Source: Echiichthys vipera | Taxonomy: Eukaryota; Chordata; Actinopteri; Perciformes; Trachinidae | NCBI GenBank assembly: GCA_963691815.1 | Contig: OY829658.1 | Span: 17,132,326-17,196,325 of the forward strand | Length of the DNA stretch: 64,000 nucleotides | Reading direction: 5' to 3' | Part shown: one piece after another, positions 62,775-64,000 of the stretch | How the letters are laid out: each line of letters starts with the position of its first letter | Position numbering within the stretch: position 1 is the stretch's first letter | Notes under the pieces: model-generated | The model's input: only the letters and a program-made list of their open reading frames with translations | Told to the model about the DNA's origin: nothing | Database searches by the model: none | Program-made: the position numbers and the translations under genes

Positions 62775-63130
62775 GGCCTACCAGGCCCAGGCCCAGGGTC
62801 CCGTAAGGTTAGGGGCCCTAACTTATAAAATGTTGCTGAAAAAAATCCCACAAAACTGCCACGAAAAGATAAAAATAGACACAAAAAGAGCACACAGAGA
62901 AAAAAATGATGGTATAGAAACGTAAAATGTCTAAAAATATATGCAATACCAGCAAAAAAAGATGGAAAATGACAAATTGATGCAAAACAATTACAAAGAC
63001 ATACAAAACCACTCAGAATGGACGTAGGATGACCAAAGAGACTAAAAGTAGACTCTTTGAATTTGGGCGTCTTGTTCCTAGATAGACCGTAGGGGCCTCT
63101 GACATGTCTGTGCCCAGGGGCCCACAGTCT
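62775..63130. repeat. Dispersed repeat with GGGCC-rich inverted ends
   Basis: The left end is rich in AGGCCCAGGCCCAGGGTCCC and the right end has GTGCCCAGGGGCCCAC. The interior is A-rich, with repeated ACAAA-AGAC words such as AATTACAAAGACATACAAAA. There is no coding capacity; the class is unknown. Confidence 0.5.
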
Positions 63131-64000
63131 CATAATCCTCCATGGAAAAGAGTAAAGAAAATGGGCGAAAACAAACAGCGACAGTAGAGACGCACAGCTG
63201 GATGCCAGAAACAAGGATTCAGACACTGACAGTAAGAACACGCACGTCTGTGGACGATGCTACAGATAAGCAGTTACACAGACACTGGTACATGTCATGC
63301 ATTTCACACTTTAAAGAACTGATCATCATGTGAACTCATTCACCTGCCTGCTCACTAACACACACACACACACACGCACAGACAGCTGTTCACAGATTTG
63401 ACATACACTGGTAGCACACATCTGGTCCCACTGAGTTCTCCTGTATGGATTACTGCCACTCTTTATTCTGTTTTTTTTATAGCTTGTCTGCTTTTATCTG
63501 CAGCGTAAGACTGAGACCAAGCGGGGGACGATAAGAGGGAGAAAGGGGCGGACATGCAGAGAAGGTCAAGAGACACTCAGAAACACCGTGTTCCCAGGGT
63601 GCTGTAGCCTGGTAAGCATATGTGCTTACTGCTGCAGCATTATTTATCATTTCACATCATCACAATCACAAAGAAAGACAAACTGCACATCTATAATTAG
63701 AGGTCAGGTGAATCATGTGCAACATTATCCAAGTCTTTGGTAGCCAAACAAATCATTTCTTGCTCCAAATGTCTTGTATCTACATGAGTATTGCCCTGTA
63801 TTTTCCTCAGGCTATCAATAACTGAACAAATATAAAAGTGAAGATGGATCTCACTCTCTGTTTAGTGGCACTAAAGACTTTATTAGAGTATAACTAAATT
63901 TCATTTGACCGTTTCCTTTACAACAGTCAAAAAAACAAACTTCCATTCTGGTGTGACATTTAGTGATCCCACGCCATCCTGCAGTACCACCCGAGGGCTG

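Overview
The window is vertebrate nuclear DNA, most likely from a teleost fish, probably a percomorph. Genes are split into short exons with GT-AG introns, intergenic DNA is AT-rich, and long (CA)n/(GT)n arrays are frequent. The dispersed repeats are typical of fish: a Tc1-like element, hAT-type miniature elements, and remnants of L1-like, L2-like and RTE-like retroposons. I cannot name the species. No bacterial-style operon, CRISPR array, rRNA or tRNA is visible.

Six protein-coding genes are supported by exon-by-exon translation with matching splice phases: the 3' end of TMEM64 (+, 393-2467), TDP2 (-, 12100-9760), ACOT13 (+, 12485-13898), the C6orf62 orthologue (-, 16928-15294), geminin GMNN (+, 20940-23506) and RIPOR2/FAM65B (-, 50300-27894). 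The last five form the block I know from human 6p22.3 (TDP2-ACOT13-C6orf62-GMNN-RIPOR2). TMEM64 is on 8q21 in human, so the left edge joins two human regions. The strands alternate strictly (+ - + - + -), so every neighbouring pair is either divergent or convergent.

Layout: 1-5.9 kb, TMEM64 tail and probable long 3' UTR with an inserted hAT-type miniature element; 6-9.4 kb, repeats and unrecognised DNA; 9.5-12.1 kb, TDP2; 12.1-12.5 kb, a compact divergent promoter carrying ETS-type motifs; 12.5-14.1 kb, ACOT13; 14.2-16.9 kb, C6orf62, tail-to-tail with ACOT13; 17-18.5 kb, CpG-containing promoter region with a TCTCGCGAGA element and paired CCAAT boxes; 18.5-20.4 kb, miniature element and L1-like debris; 20.4-24.2 kb, geminin with an E-box/TATA-like/E2F-like promoter; 24.2-25.3 kb, L2-like remnant between two convergent genes; 25.3-50.3 kb, RIPOR2 with 22 coding exons; 50.3-64 kb, no coding exon recognised, probably upstream RIPOR2 intron or intergenic DNA.

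The genes do not form one pathway. TDP2 repairs topoisomerase-linked DNA ends, geminin restrains replication licensing, ACOT13 hydrolyses fatty acyl-CoA, RIPOR2 inhibits RHOA, TMEM64 is a membrane protein of the VTT family, and C6orf62 has no established function. I did not find a convincing undescribed biological system. The most interesting signals are small: a GC-AG intron, dinucleotide repeats lying against splice sites, a multi-copy family of TTAA-flanked elements, a palindrome next to the geminin promoter, and an inverted repeat holding telomere-like units.
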